Assembly: GCF_019396355.1 (NCBI RefSeq)
Contig: NZ_JAHKRK010000034.1
Coordinates: 1-49,107 of the forward strand
Direction of reading: 5' to 3'
DNA from: Pseudonocardia nigra
GTDB taxonomy: Bacteria > Actinomycetota > Actinomycetes > Mycobacteriales > Pseudonocardiaceae
Length of the DNA stretch: 49,107 nt
In this document: positions 25,970-34,808 of the stretch, piece by piece
Layout: each line of letters opens with the position of its first letter
Position numbering within the stretch: the stretch's first letter is position 1
Translations under genes and position numbers: made by a program
Notes under the pieces: generated by a model
What the model saw: only the letters and a program-made list of their open reading frames with translations
Database searches by the model: none
What the model was told of the DNA's origin: nothing

Positions 25970-28835
25970 TCAACCGCCGCCGGACCCCGCCGGGCCGAGG
26001 CCGCGGTGGTCACCCGGCCGGTGCGGGCTCGGACCACGTCCTCGAGCGGGGACGCGGCGCCGGCGGCGAACGCGGCGGCGAACGCCTCCTCCCCCAGGGC
26101 CGCCCGCGCCGCGGTCGCGATCCGGTCGACGTCGCCGCGTTCGGCGGCCGGCAGCGGGGCGCCGACCGCCTCCCTGGCGGCGCTCGCCGCGCCGAGCAGC
26201 CGGGCGGCCCGCTCGTGCTCGCCCGCCATTGCGGCGGCGCCCGCCAGGCCCTCGGCCGCGAGGGCGATCGCGCGGGGCTCGCCGACCGCACGGGCTGCGG
26301 CCACGCCCTCCCGGTGCAGCGCGTCGGCGCAGGCGGCGTCGCCGCGCAGCTCGGCGATGAAGCCGAGCTCGGCGAGCAGGAGCGTGATGCCGTAGTACGG
26401 CACGCCGTAGTCCGCCTGCAGCCTGCGGTTCCACGCGAGCGCCGCGCCGAGGTGCGCCTCGGCCGCGTCGAGATCCCCCTGTCTGCGTGCCCCGAGCCCG
26501 AGGCCGACCTGGGCGTACTCCGCGGCGAACGCGTCGCCCTGGTCGGCGGCGAGCCGGCGCGCCCGCTCGTGCAGCTCCTCGGTGGCGGCGAAGTCCCCGG
26601 ACAGAAGTGCGAGCCGCCCGAGGCCGGAGAGTCGGTAGGACACGTCGGTCCACAACTGCAGGTCCTCGGCGATCCGCAGGTCCTCCCGGTGCAGCCGGGC
26701 CGCGGTGGCGTGGTCGCCGGTGACCTCGGCGTGGTAGGCGAGCACGTCGTCGGCCAGCAGCCGGCCCCAACGGTCGCCCAGCGCCACGAACCGGCGCAGG
26801 CTCTCGACCGCGGCGCGCTCGGCCGCGGCGAGCTCACCCCGGAACATCGCGACCTTGGCCCGAGTGCTCAGCGCCGCGGCGATCCCCCAGCCGTCGTCGA
26901 GCCGGCGGAACGTCGCCAGCGCGGACGCACTCAGCGCGTCGCCCGCGGGGGCGTCCCCGAAGTGCAGGTGCGCGTGCGCGAGGAACCACTCCGCCCGGGC
27001 GCGCTGCCCGGGCTCGTCGACGTCGTCGTAGGCGGCCTGCGCGGCCCGGCTGCGGGCCAGCAGATCCGTGCCGTCCCCCACGAGCATCGCGAACCCCGCC
27101 CGCCAGGCCGTGGCCCGCGCGATGGCCCGCACGTCACCATCGAGCGTCAGGGCCGCGTCCAGCGCCCGGTGCGCCTCCCGGTGCCGCCCGCGCAGGTACC
27201 AGTACCAGGACAGGGCCGTGACCAGCCGCAGCGCGAGATCACCGGCCCCGCGGGCGACCGCGCCGTCGAGGGCCGCGCGCAGGTTGCCGCTCTCCGCGTC
27301 GAGGTGCTCCAGCCGGCGGCGCTGGTCGGGGCCGTACAGGTGCGGCGCGGCCCGCTCGGCGAGCCCGGTGTGGTGTTCCTGGTGGCGCACCTGCACGCGC
27401 TCGAGCTCGCCGGCGGCGGACAGCTGCTCCCGCCCGTAGGCCGCGACCGACTCGAGCAGGCGGTACCGCGGGCCGTCGACGCCGTCGGTCACGACCACGA
27501 GCGACCGGTCGACCAGCCGGGCCAGCAGGTCCACGACGTCCCCCGCGGCGACGTCGTCGCCGGCGCACACCGCCTCGGCGGACCCGGGCGTGCACCCGCC
27601 GGCGAACACGGCCATCCGGCGCAGCACGGCGCGCTCGGGCCCGGGCAGCAGCTCCCAGCTCCAGTCGATCACCGCGCGCAGCGTGCGCTGCCGCTCCGGC
27701 GCGTCCCGCCGCGGTGAGCAGGCGGAACCGGTCGTCGAGCCGCCGGGCCACGCCGTGCACGCCGAGCCCGCGGACGCGAGCGGCGGCCAGCTCCAGCGCC
27801 AGCGGCAGCCCGTCGAGCCGGGCGCAGATCGCGGCGACCGCGGCGGCGTTGGCGGCGTCGAGGGCGAACCCCGGCGCGGCGGCCGCAGCGCGGTCGGTGA
27901 ACATCCGGACGGCGCCCGACGCGGCCACGGCGGCGATGTCCTCGGGATCGGCGGGCAGGTCCAGCGGCGGAACCTCGTGGAGCACCTCCCCGGCCACGGC
28001 GAGCGGCTCCCGGCTCGTCGCGAGCACCCGCAGCCCGGGCGCGGCCGGCAGGAGCAGCGCCACGAGCTCGGCGGCCTGCGCGACGACGTGCTCGCAGTTG
28101 TCGAGCACGAGCAGCAGCCGCCGGGAACGCAGGGCGTCGCACAGCTGGTGGGTGAGGTCGGCGGGCCGGACACCGACGCGCCCGCCGGTCTCCTCGCGGA
28201 CCCCCAGCACCGTCGCCACCAGCTCGGCCACCCCGACCGGCGACGGTTCGGCGGCCCTGCCCGCCCGGATCCCCGTGAGATCGACGAACCACGCGCCGTC
28301 GGCGAGCACGTCCGTCTCCTGCGCCGAGACCTGGACGGCGACCTCCAAGGCGAGCCGCGTCTTGCCGACCCCGCCCGGCCCGGTGAGCGTCACCAGCCGG
28401 CCCGCCGCGAGCCGCTCGCGCACCACCGCGACGGCCGCGGCCCGGCCGACCAGCGCCGCCACCGGCGCCGGGAGGTTGCTGCGGGGGCGAGCCGCGGACG
28501 TCGCCGGGGCGGGGACGGCCGTCAGCGCGGGGTCGTACCCGAGGATCGCCGCGTGGAGCGCCACCAGCTCCGGCCCGGGGTCCAGGCCCAGGTCGTCGAC
28601 CAGGCGGGTGCGGAACGCGGTGAAGCCGTCCAGGGCCTCGCTCTGCCGGCCTGTCCGGTATAGGGCGAGCATGTGGGCGGCGCGCAGCCGTTCCCGCAGC
28701 GGGTGCTGCGCGACCAGGTCGCCGAGCTCGTCGGCCAGGAGCGCGTGCTCGCCGAGGGTGAGGCGGGCCTCGGCGAGGTCCTCGACGACGGTGAGCCGCT
28801 GCTCGTCCAGCCGGGCGATCGCAGCGCGGGCGAAC
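25970..28835 (-). pseudogene. AfsR/BTAD-type NB-ARC transcriptional regulator, 5'-deleted and frameshifted
   Basis: Read from 28835 the frame enters the middle of a bacterial transcriptional-activation domain (FARAAIARLDEQRLTVVED, HPLRERL, ALYRTGRQSEALDGF). It passes an NB-ARC ATPase with TLTGPGGVGKTRLALE and LLLVLDNCEHV, and loses register near 27711. The match resumes in another frame at ERQRTLRAVIDWSWELL and runs through TPR-like helices. The winged-helix DNA-binding domain and the start of BTAD are absent, and a TAG lies just upstream. At the 3' end no in-frame stop occurs until 25762, inside the next gene, so another slip is likely. The 3' boundary is approximate. Confidence 0.8.
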
Positions 28836-29153
28836 GACCGCGTCTGGAACCACGGCTTCGCCTATGGGCGCAGCGCGCCGCGGCTGGCCGGGAAGCGGAT
28901 GCGCTGGCTCGGGCTCACCGGCTACGGCCGCGAGCACTTCGCCGCCGGCGGCTGGGACGCGCTGCTCGACCGGCAGCTGCGGGTGGGGATCTCCCGGTTC
29001 TGCGGGATCGACGACGCGCGCGTGCGCCTGGTGCACGGGACCGTCCCGGCGGGCGACGACTCCGGCCACGTGCGCGGCGTCCTCGCCGCCGCCGACGCGG
29101 CCCTGGACGACCTCCTGGGCGATCACGCCGCCGAGCCGGTGCCCGTAGGCTGA
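28836..29153 (+). pseudogene. flavodoxin-fold NAD(P)H oxidoreductase, C-terminal fragment
   Basis: From 28836 the plus strand reads DRVWNHGFAYG, a hallmark of KefF/MdaB-type quinone oxidoreductases, followed by LAGKRMRWLGLTGYGREHFAAGGWDALLDRQ and a normal-looking C-terminus to TGA 29151-29153. Upstream the similarity stops abruptly, and the DNA becomes the body of the minus-strand regulator. The N-terminal half with the FMN-binding loop and any start codon are missing. I infer a 5' deletion sharing its breakpoint with the regulator. Confidence 0.75.
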
Positions 29154-29157
29154 CCCC

Positions 29158-29478
29158 GTGATCCGTCGCGCCGCCGTGCCCGTAGTGACCGCCCTGACCG
29201 CTCTCGCCCTGCTCACCGGCTGCGGTGGCCAGGGCGGCTCCCAGACCGAGTGCGGGATCGACGGCTGCACGATCACGTTCCCCCGCAGCGGCGAGGCCGC
29301 CGTCTCCGTGCTCGGTGTCGAGGCCAGGGTCGTCGGGGTGCAGGACGGGATCGCGCAGCTCGAGGTCGCCGGGCAGCAGATCAGCGTGCCCGTGGGCGGC
29401 GAGACGCAGGTGGAGGGCTTCACCGTGGGCGTCGAGTCGGTCACTGACACCGAGGTCGTGGTGCACGTCCGCGCCTGA
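29158..29478 (+). CDS. small predicted lipoprotein
   Basis: This 106-residue protein starts at GTG 29158, 4 bp after the preceding fragment. The signal peptide ends in a lipobox ALLTGC, giving a lipidated cysteine at about residue 21. The mature ~85 residues are small and beta-rich (ARVVGVQDGIAQLEVAGQQISVPVGG). Two further cysteines in ECGIDGCTITF could form a disulfide. I do not recognise the family. A palindromic element follows 20 bp downstream. Confidence 0.7.
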   Translation: MIRRAAVPVVTALTALALLTGCGGQGGSQTECGIDGCTITFPRSGEAAVSVLGVEARVVGVQDGIAQLEVAGQQISVPVGGETQVEGFTVGVESVTDTEVVVHVRA

Positions 29479-29498
29479 CCCGCGGCCGCGCGTCCGAG

Positions 29499-29543
29499 CG
29501 AACGGCACTTCCGTCCCATAGGTTTGGACGAGAGTGCCGTTCG
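29499..29543. repeat. dispersed palindromic element, copy 1
   Basis: CGAACGGCACT (29499-29509) pairs with AGTGCCGTTCG (29533-29543), and CGTCC pairs with GGACG further in, with a 2-nt mismatch between. The loop reads CATAGGTTT. A second copy with the same loop pattern is at 41475-41519. It lies between the lipoprotein and the ABC-transporter operon, where it may terminate the first transcript. Confidence 0.75.
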
Positions 29544-29565
29544 TTCGACCTGCTGAGGAGGCCTC

Positions 29566-31092
29566 GTGCGCCTGGTGACGCGACCCCGGTTCCGGCCCGT
29601 CGGGGCACTGCTCGCCGTCGCGCTCCTGGCGGCCGCGGGGTGTTCGGCGGGGTCGACGACGGCCCCGCCGGCGGGCGGCGGCGGGGAGGCCGCGATGACG
29701 ATCGGCCTGACCGCGGAGCCCGCCAACCTGGACTTCACCCGCACCGACGGCGCCGCCATCCCCGAGGCGTTGCTGGTCAACGTCTACGAGGGGCTGGTGG
29801 AGCTGGACCAGGAGACCGGCGAGATCGAGCCCCTGCTCGCCGAGTCCTGGACCGCGAGCGAGGACGGGCGCACCTACGACTTCACCCTCCGCGAGGGCGT
29901 GACGTTCGCCAATGGCGAGCCGTTCACGGCCGACGACGTGAAGTTCAGCATCGAGCGCGTGCAGTCCGACGCCTGGACGATCTCGCTCGCCGAGGGGATG
30001 GACGTCGTCGAGTCCGTGGAGGTCGTCTCCCCCACGCAGGCGCGCGTCGTGCTGTCGGAGCCGAGCAACAGCTGGCTGTTCCGGATGACCACCCGCATCG
30101 GCGCGATGTTCGACCCGTCCGGGGTCGCGGACCTCGCCAACACCCCCGTCGGAACCGGCCCCTACGAGGTCACCGAGTTCCGCCGCGGCGACGCGCTCGT
30201 GCTGTCGGCGCGTGAGGGCTACTGGGACGAACCGCCGGCGATCGGCCAGGTGACGCTGCAGTACTTCGACGACGCGACCGCCGCGCTCAACGCCCTCGCC
30301 ACCGGCGGCATCGACATGATCGGCACGGTGCAGGCCCCGGAGTCGCTGGGCCGGTTCGAGGGCGACGACCGTTTCCAGATCATCGAGGGCACCACCAACG
30401 GCGAGGTCACCCTCGCCATGAACAACGCGACCGGGCCGACGAGCGACGTGCGGGTGCGCCGGGCCATCGCCATGGCCATCGACCACGAGGCGGTGCTGAA
30501 CACCGCGTGGGCGGGGCGCGGCACGCTGATCGACACAATGGTGCCCCCGACCGACCCGTGGTACCAGGAGCTGCCCGACGTCACCCCGTACGACCCGGAG
30601 GCCGCGCGCGCCCTGCTCGCCGAGGCCGGCCAGGAGAACCTGACGCTGCGGTTCCGCATCGCCAACCTCCCCTACGCCGTCGCGTCGGCGCAGGTCGTGC
30701 AGTCCCAGCTCGCCGAGGTCGGGATCGACGCGCAGATCGAGCCGATGGAGTTCCCCGCCCGGTGGCTGGAGGAGGTCTTCACGAACGCCGACTACGACCT
30801 GTCGATCGTCGCCCACGTCGAGCCGCGGGACATCCGGACGTTCGGCAACCCCGAGTACTACTGGCGCTACGACAACCCGCAGGTGCAGCAGCTGCTCGCG
30901 GCGTCGGAGACCGGCACGGAGGACGAGCAGGTGGCGGCGCTGCAGCAGGTGGGGCGGATCATCGCCGAGGACGCCGCGGCCGACTGGCTGTTCCTGCTGC
31001 CGAACCTCATCGTGGCCGAGGCCGACGTCGACGGGCTGCCGGAGAACCGCATCGGGGAGGCGTTCGACCTCACGGCCCTGTCGCGCTCGTAG
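29566..31092 (+). CDS. ABC transporter substrate-binding lipoprotein, peptide/nickel type (family 5)
   Basis: This 508-residue protein starts at GTG 29566 after GAGGAGG (29555-29561). The lipobox is LAAAGC near residue 27. SBP_bac_5 features are seen: LTAEPANLDFTRTDGAAIPEALLVNVYEGLVEL, LAESWTASEDGRTYDFTLREGVTFANGEPFTADDVKFSIERV, and NTPVGTGPYEVTEF. It is the first gene of an eight-gene operon and delivers its ligand to the DppB/C-like permeases that follow. The M20, ALDH and SDR genes behind it suggest a peptide-like or N-acylated substrate rather than nickel. Confidence 0.9.
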   Translation: MRLVTRPRFRPVGALLAVALLAAAGCSAGSTTAPPAGGGGEAAMTIGLTAEPANLDFTRTDGAAIPEALLVNVYEGLVELDQETGEIEPLLAESWTASEDGRTYDFTLREGVTFANGEPFTADDVKFSIERVQSDAWTISLAEGMDVVESVEVVSPTQARVVLSEPSNSWLFRMTTRIGAMFDPSGVADLANTPVGTGPYEVTEFRRGDALVLSAREGYWDEPPAIGQVTLQYFDDATAALNALATGGIDMIGTVQAPESLGRFEGDDRFQIIEGTTNGEVTLAMNNATGPTSDVRVRRAIAMAIDHEAVLNTAWAGRGTLIDTMVPPTDPWYQELPDVTPYDPEAARALLAEAGQENLTLRFRIANLPYAVASAQVVQSQLAEVGIDAQIEPMEFPARWLEEVFTNADYDLSIVAHVEPRDIRTFGNPEYYWRYDNPQVQQLLAASETGTEDEQVAALQQVGRIIAEDAAADWLFLLPNLIVAEADVDGLPENRIGEAFDLTALSRS

Positions 31093-31101
31093 GGCGGCCT
31101 C

Positions 31102-32049
31102 ATGATCCTGCAGCTGGTCCGGCGGACGGCGGTGTTCGTCGTCAGCCTCGTCGTCGCCTCCGTCGTGGTGTTCGCGTTCATGACGGTGCTGCCCGGCGAC
31201 CCGGCCCGGGTCGCCCTCGGGCTGAACGCGACGGAGGAGGCCGTGGCGGCCACGCGCGCCGAATTCGGCACCGACCGGCCGCTGGTGGTGCAGTACCTCG
31301 AATGGGCGGGCGGGCTGCCCACCGGGGACTTCGGCCGCTCCTACGTCACCGAGGCCGACATCGGCCCGCAGGTGGTGGACCGGCTGCTCGTCACCGCGTG
31401 GCTGGTGCTGTCGGGCATGGCGGTCGCCATCGCGGTGGCCGTGCCGCTCGGGATCGCCGCCGCGGTGCGCCACCGCCACCCCAGCGGCACGGTGATCTCG
31501 GGGATCAGCCAGGTCGGGGTGGCGGTGCCGAGCTTCCTCGCCGGGATCCTGCTCGTCACGGTGTTCGCGGTGCAGCTGGGCTGGCTGCCGTCGGGCGGGT
31601 GGACGCCGCCGGCCCGGGACCCCGCCGCGTTCCTGAGCCAGCTGGTGCTCCCGGCGCTGTCGCTCGGGCTCGTGCAGGGCGCGGTCCTCACCCGCTACGT
31701 GCGTTCGGCGGTGCTGGACGTGCTGCGCGAGGACTACCTGCGCACCGCGCGCGCCAAGGGCCTGCGCCCCACCCGGGCGCTGCTGCGCCACGGCCTGCGC
31801 AACGCCGCCATCCCCGTGGTGACCGTGCTGGGCCTGCAGTTGGCCACGCTGCTGGTCGGGGCGGTGGTGATCGAGCGGGTGTTCGTGATCCCGGGGCTGG
31901 GCAGCCTGCTGCTCGACGGGGTCGCCAACCGCGACCTGCTGCTCGTGCAGGGGGTGGTGATGGTGCTCGTCGTCGCGGTACTGGTGGTCAACTTCCTGGT
32001 CGACGTCGCCTACACGGTGCTGGACCCGAGGCTGCGGAGGGCGACATGA
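31102..32049 (+). CDS. ABC transporter permease, DppB-like
   Basis: This 315-residue protein has six predicted helices and a DppB-type N-terminus (LVRRTAVFVVSLVVASVVVFAFMTVLPGDPARVALG). The EAA loop reads DYLRTARAKGLRPTRALLRHGLRNAAIPVVTVLG near residue 215, the coupling site for the ATPases. It starts 9 bp after the binding-protein gene and ends in an ATGA overlap with the second permease. Confidence 0.9.
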   Translation: MILQLVRRTAVFVVSLVVASVVVFAFMTVLPGDPARVALGLNATEEAVAATRAEFGTDRPLVVQYLEWAGGLPTGDFGRSYVTEADIGPQVVDRLLVTAWLVLSGMAVAIAVAVPLGIAAAVRHRHPSGTVISGISQVGVAVPSFLAGILLVTVFAVQLGWLPSGGWTPPARDPAAFLSQLVLPALSLGLVQGAVLTRYVRSAVLDVLREDYLRTARAKGLRPTRALLRHGLRNAAIPVVTVLGLQLATLLVGAVVIERVFVIPGLGSLLLDGVANRDLLLVQGVVMVLVVAVLVVNFLVDVAYTVLDPRLRRAT

Positions 32050-32930
32050 GCGAGCTTGCGAGCGAACCATCGGCGCAGACCGCCGTCGACGCGGCACCGC
32101 CGCGCACCCGGCGCCGCCGGGCGGGAGCGGGGCTCGGCGTCGGCGCCGCGCTCGTCGGGCTCGTGGTCGCCGCCGCGCTGCTGTCGTTCGTCTGGACGCC
32201 GTATGACCCGGTGCAGGTCGACCCCACCACCCGCATCGCCCCGCCCAGCGCCGAGCACTGGCTGGGTACCGACCGGTTCGGCCGCGACGTCGTGAGCCAG
32301 CTGCTGGTCGGCGCCCGGACCACGCTGTTCGTCGGCGTGGTGGCCGTGGGGGTGGCCGCGGTGCTCGGCACCCCGCTCGGCGTCCTCGCCGGCATGGCGC
32401 CGCGCGGCGTCGGGGAGTTCCTGATGCGGGTGAACGACCTGCTGCTCGCGTTCCCGGCGCTGCTGCTCGCGATCATGTTCGGGGCGGTCTTCGGGCCGAG
32501 CACGCTCACCGCGATGATCGCCATCGGCATCGCGACGATCCCGTCGTTCGCCCGGCTCGCGCGCAGCGGCACCCTCCAGGTCCTGAGCACGGAGTACGTC
32601 CTCGCGGCGCGCGCGGCGGGCCGGCCCCGGCGCGCCATCGCCGTCCGGCACGTGCTGCCCAACATCGCCGGGCTGCTGCTCGTGCAGGCGTCGGTGTCGT
32701 TCGCCATCGCGGTGCTCGCCGAGGCGGCGCTGTCGTTCCTCGGCTTCGGCACCCGCCCGCCGACGCCATCGTGGGGGCGGATGCTGCAGGAGTCCCAGCA
32801 GCTGCTCTACTCGACGCCGGAGCTGGCGCTGTGGCCCGGGTTGGCGATCGCGCTGGCCGTGCTCGGGTTCAACCTGCTCGGCGACGGGCTGCGCGACCGG
32901 TTCGACCCGCGGCTGGAGGACAGCCGGTGA
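32046..32930 (+). CDS. ABC transporter permease, DppC-like
   Basis: This 294-residue protein starts at ATG 32046 in an ATGA overlap with the first permease. DppC traits are WTPYDPVQVDP followed by HWLGTDRFGRDVVSQLLVGARTTL, and the EAA loop TEYVLAARAAGRPRRAIAVRHVLPN. It forms the membrane channel with the DppB-like partner. The tail ALAVLGFNLLGDGLRDRFDPRL is typical. Confidence 0.9.
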   Translation: MSELASEPSAQTAVDAAPPRTRRRRAGAGLGVGAALVGLVVAAALLSFVWTPYDPVQVDPTTRIAPPSAEHWLGTDRFGRDVVSQLLVGARTTLFVGVVAVGVAAVLGTPLGVLAGMAPRGVGEFLMRVNDLLLAFPALLLAIMFGAVFGPSTLTAMIAIGIATIPSFARLARSGTLQVLSTEYVLAARAAGRPRRAIAVRHVLPNIAGLLLVQASVSFAIAVLAEAALSFLGFGTRPPTPSWGRMLQESQQLLYSTPELALWPGLAIALAVLGFNLLGDGLRDRFDPRLEDSR

Positions 32931-33952
32931 TGATGAAGGCCCTCGACACCCGCGCCGCGGACGGCGCCACTCCCCCGGCCGCCACCGACGAGGTGCTGCG
33001 GGTGGAAGGCCTCGGCGTCGGGACCCGCGATCTGCGCCTGGTGTCGGACGTGTCGTTCACCCTGTCCGCGGGCGAGCGGGTGGGGCTCATCGGCGAGTCC
33101 GGGTCGGGCAAGTCGCTCACGGCGCTCGCCCTGCTCGGGCTGCTGCCCGAGGGCGTGCACGCCACGGGCGCCGTCCGGCTGGCCGGCGTCGGCCACGACC
33201 TCGTCGGGGCGTCGGAGCGGGAGATGTCGGCCGTGCGGGGCGCGGCGATGACGATGGTCTTCCAGGAGCCGATGACCGCGCTCAACCCGGTGATGCGGGT
33301 CGGCGACCAGGTCGCCGAGGTGATACTGCTGCACGGCAGGCGCCCGGACCGGCGCGCGGCGCGGGCCGCCGCGGTCGAGCTGCTCGACCGGGTGCACCTG
33401 CCCGATCCCGCCCGGGCCGCCCACGCCTACCCGCACCAGCTCTCCGGCGGGCAGCGGCAGCGCGTGATGATCGCGATGGCGCTGGCCAACGGCCCGTCGG
33501 TGCTGCTCGCCGACGAGCCCACCACCGCGCTCGACGTCACCGTGCAGGCGCAGGTCCTCGAGCTGATACTCGCCGGGGTCGCCGAGCGCGGCTCGGCGCT
33601 GCTGTTCATCACCCACGACCTCGCGGTGGTCGCCACCGTGTGCGAGCGCGTCATGGTGATGTACGGCGGGCGGGTGGTGGAGGCGGGCCCGGTGCAGGAG
33701 GTCTTCACCCGGCCCCGGCACCCCTACACGCGCGGGCTGCTCGACGCCTCGGACCTCACCGACCTCACCGACGGCGGCCGGCTGCGGACCATCGCCGGCA
33801 CGGTCCCGCCCGCGGGCCGGTTCCCCGACGGCTGCGTCTTCCGCGCCCGGTGCCCGAACGCCTCCCCGACGTGCACGCGGATGCCGGGGTGGAGCGCGCG
33901 GCCGGACGGCGGCGGGTACGCGTGCTGGCACCCGGTGGCGGACGATGACTGA
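32930..33952 (+). CDS. ABC transporter ATP-binding protein, DppD-like
   Basis: This 340-residue ATPase overlaps the permease stop by one base (TGATG). It has Walker A GESGSGKS, Q-loop VFQEPMTALNP, signature LSGGQRQR, Walker B VLLADEPTTALD and the H-loop FITHDLAVV. The C-terminal oligopeptide extension with spaced cysteines (CVFRARCPNASPTC) is present. It powers uptake together with the DppF-like partner. Confidence 0.92.
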   Translation: MMKALDTRAADGATPPAATDEVLRVEGLGVGTRDLRLVSDVSFTLSAGERVGLIGESGSGKSLTALALLGLLPEGVHATGAVRLAGVGHDLVGASEREMSAVRGAAMTMVFQEPMTALNPVMRVGDQVAEVILLHGRRPDRRAARAAAVELLDRVHLPDPARAAHAYPHQLSGGQRQRVMIAMALANGPSVLLADEPTTALDVTVQAQVLELILAGVAERGSALLFITHDLAVVATVCERVMVMYGGRVVEAGPVQEVFTRPRHPYTRGLLDASDLTDLTDGGRLRTIAGTVPPAGRFPDGCVFRARCPNASPTCTRMPGWSARPDGGGYACWHPVADDD

Positions 33953-34808
33953 GCCGCTGACCGAGCCGCTGATCCGGGTGCGCGACCTGGACCGCTCCTA
34001 CCGGCGGCAGCGCACCTCGCTGCTGCGCCCGCCGCCGCGGGTGCACGCCGTGCGCGGCGTGTCGGTCGACATCGCGGCCGGGCAGCGGTTCGGGCTGGTC
34101 GGGGAGTCGGGATCGGGCAAGTCCACGCTGGTCCGGCTGCTGGCCGGGCTCGACACGTCGACGTCCGGATCCATCACCTTCGACGGCCGGGAGATCGCCG
34201 GGCGGCCCGAACGGAAGCTCGGGTTCCTGCGCGAGCAGGTGCAGGTGGTGTTCCAGGACCCGATGGGCTCGCTCGACCCACGGATGCGGGTGCGCGACAT
34301 CATCGCCGAACCGCTCGCGGGCCGGGCGGGCGTCGACGTGCCCGGCCGCGTGCGGGAGCTGCTCGACGCCGTCGGGCTCCCCACCGACGCGGGTGACCGC
34401 TACCCCCACCAGTTCTCCGGCGGCCAGCGCCAGCGCATCTCCATCGCCAGGGCGCTCTCGCCCCGCCCGTCGGTCCTCGTCGCCGACGAGCCGGTGAGCG
34501 CGCTGGACGTCTCGGTGCGCGCCCAGGTCCTCAACCTGCTCGCCGACCTGGTCGAGGAGTACGGGCTGACGCTCGTGTTCGTCTCCCACGACCTCACCGT
34601 GGTGCGCCACGTCTGCGACACGATCGCCGTGATGCACCGGGGCGAAGTCGTGGAGCTCGGCCCGGCCGAACGGGTGGCCGACGCCCCCGAGCACCCCTAC
34701 ACCCGGCGGCTCGTCGCCGCGGTCCCCACGATCCGCGGCGCGCTCGCGGGCGTGCGGGCCGCCGACCTGGCCCGCGGCGCAGGCACCGACCCCGAGGAGG
34801 CCCCGTGA
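33945..34808 (+). CDS. ABC transporter ATP-binding protein, DppF-like, short C-terminus
   Basis: This 287-residue ATPase starts at ATG 33945, overlapping the previous gene by 8 bp. It has Walker A GESGSGKST, VFQDPMGSLDP, signature FSGGQRQR, Walker B VLVADEPVSALD and VSHDLTVV. It ends soon after the PEHPYTRRLVAAVP motif. The usual cysteine-containing oligopeptide extension of DppF (~40 residues) is absent. Its stop overlaps the next start (GTGA), so this end is probably natural. Confidence 0.9.
   Translation: MTEPLTEPLIRVRDLDRSYRRQRTSLLRPPPRVHAVRGVSVDIAAGQRFGLVGESGSGKSTLVRLLAGLDTSTSGSITFDGREIAGRPERKLGFLREQVQVVFQDPMGSLDPRMRVRDIIAEPLAGRAGVDVPGRVRELLDAVGLPTDAGDRYPHQFSGGQRQRISIARALSPRPSVLVADEPVSALDVSVRAQVLNLLADLVEEYGLTLVFVSHDLTVVRHVCDTIAVMHRGEVVELGPAERVADAPEHPYTRRLVAAVPTIRGALAGVRAADLARGAGTDPEEAP

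Noticed and set aside
29158..29478. The small lipoprotein as part of the peptide-transporter operon
   Set aside because: A palindromic element and a separate strong ribosome site lie between it and the binding-protein gene, so a separate transcript is more likely.
28915..32097. Very long open frame of over 1000 codons on the minus strand across the ABC operon
   Set aside because: It is the antisense shadow of well-supported plus-strand ABC genes; its translation is dominated by Arg, His and Gly with no domain pattern.
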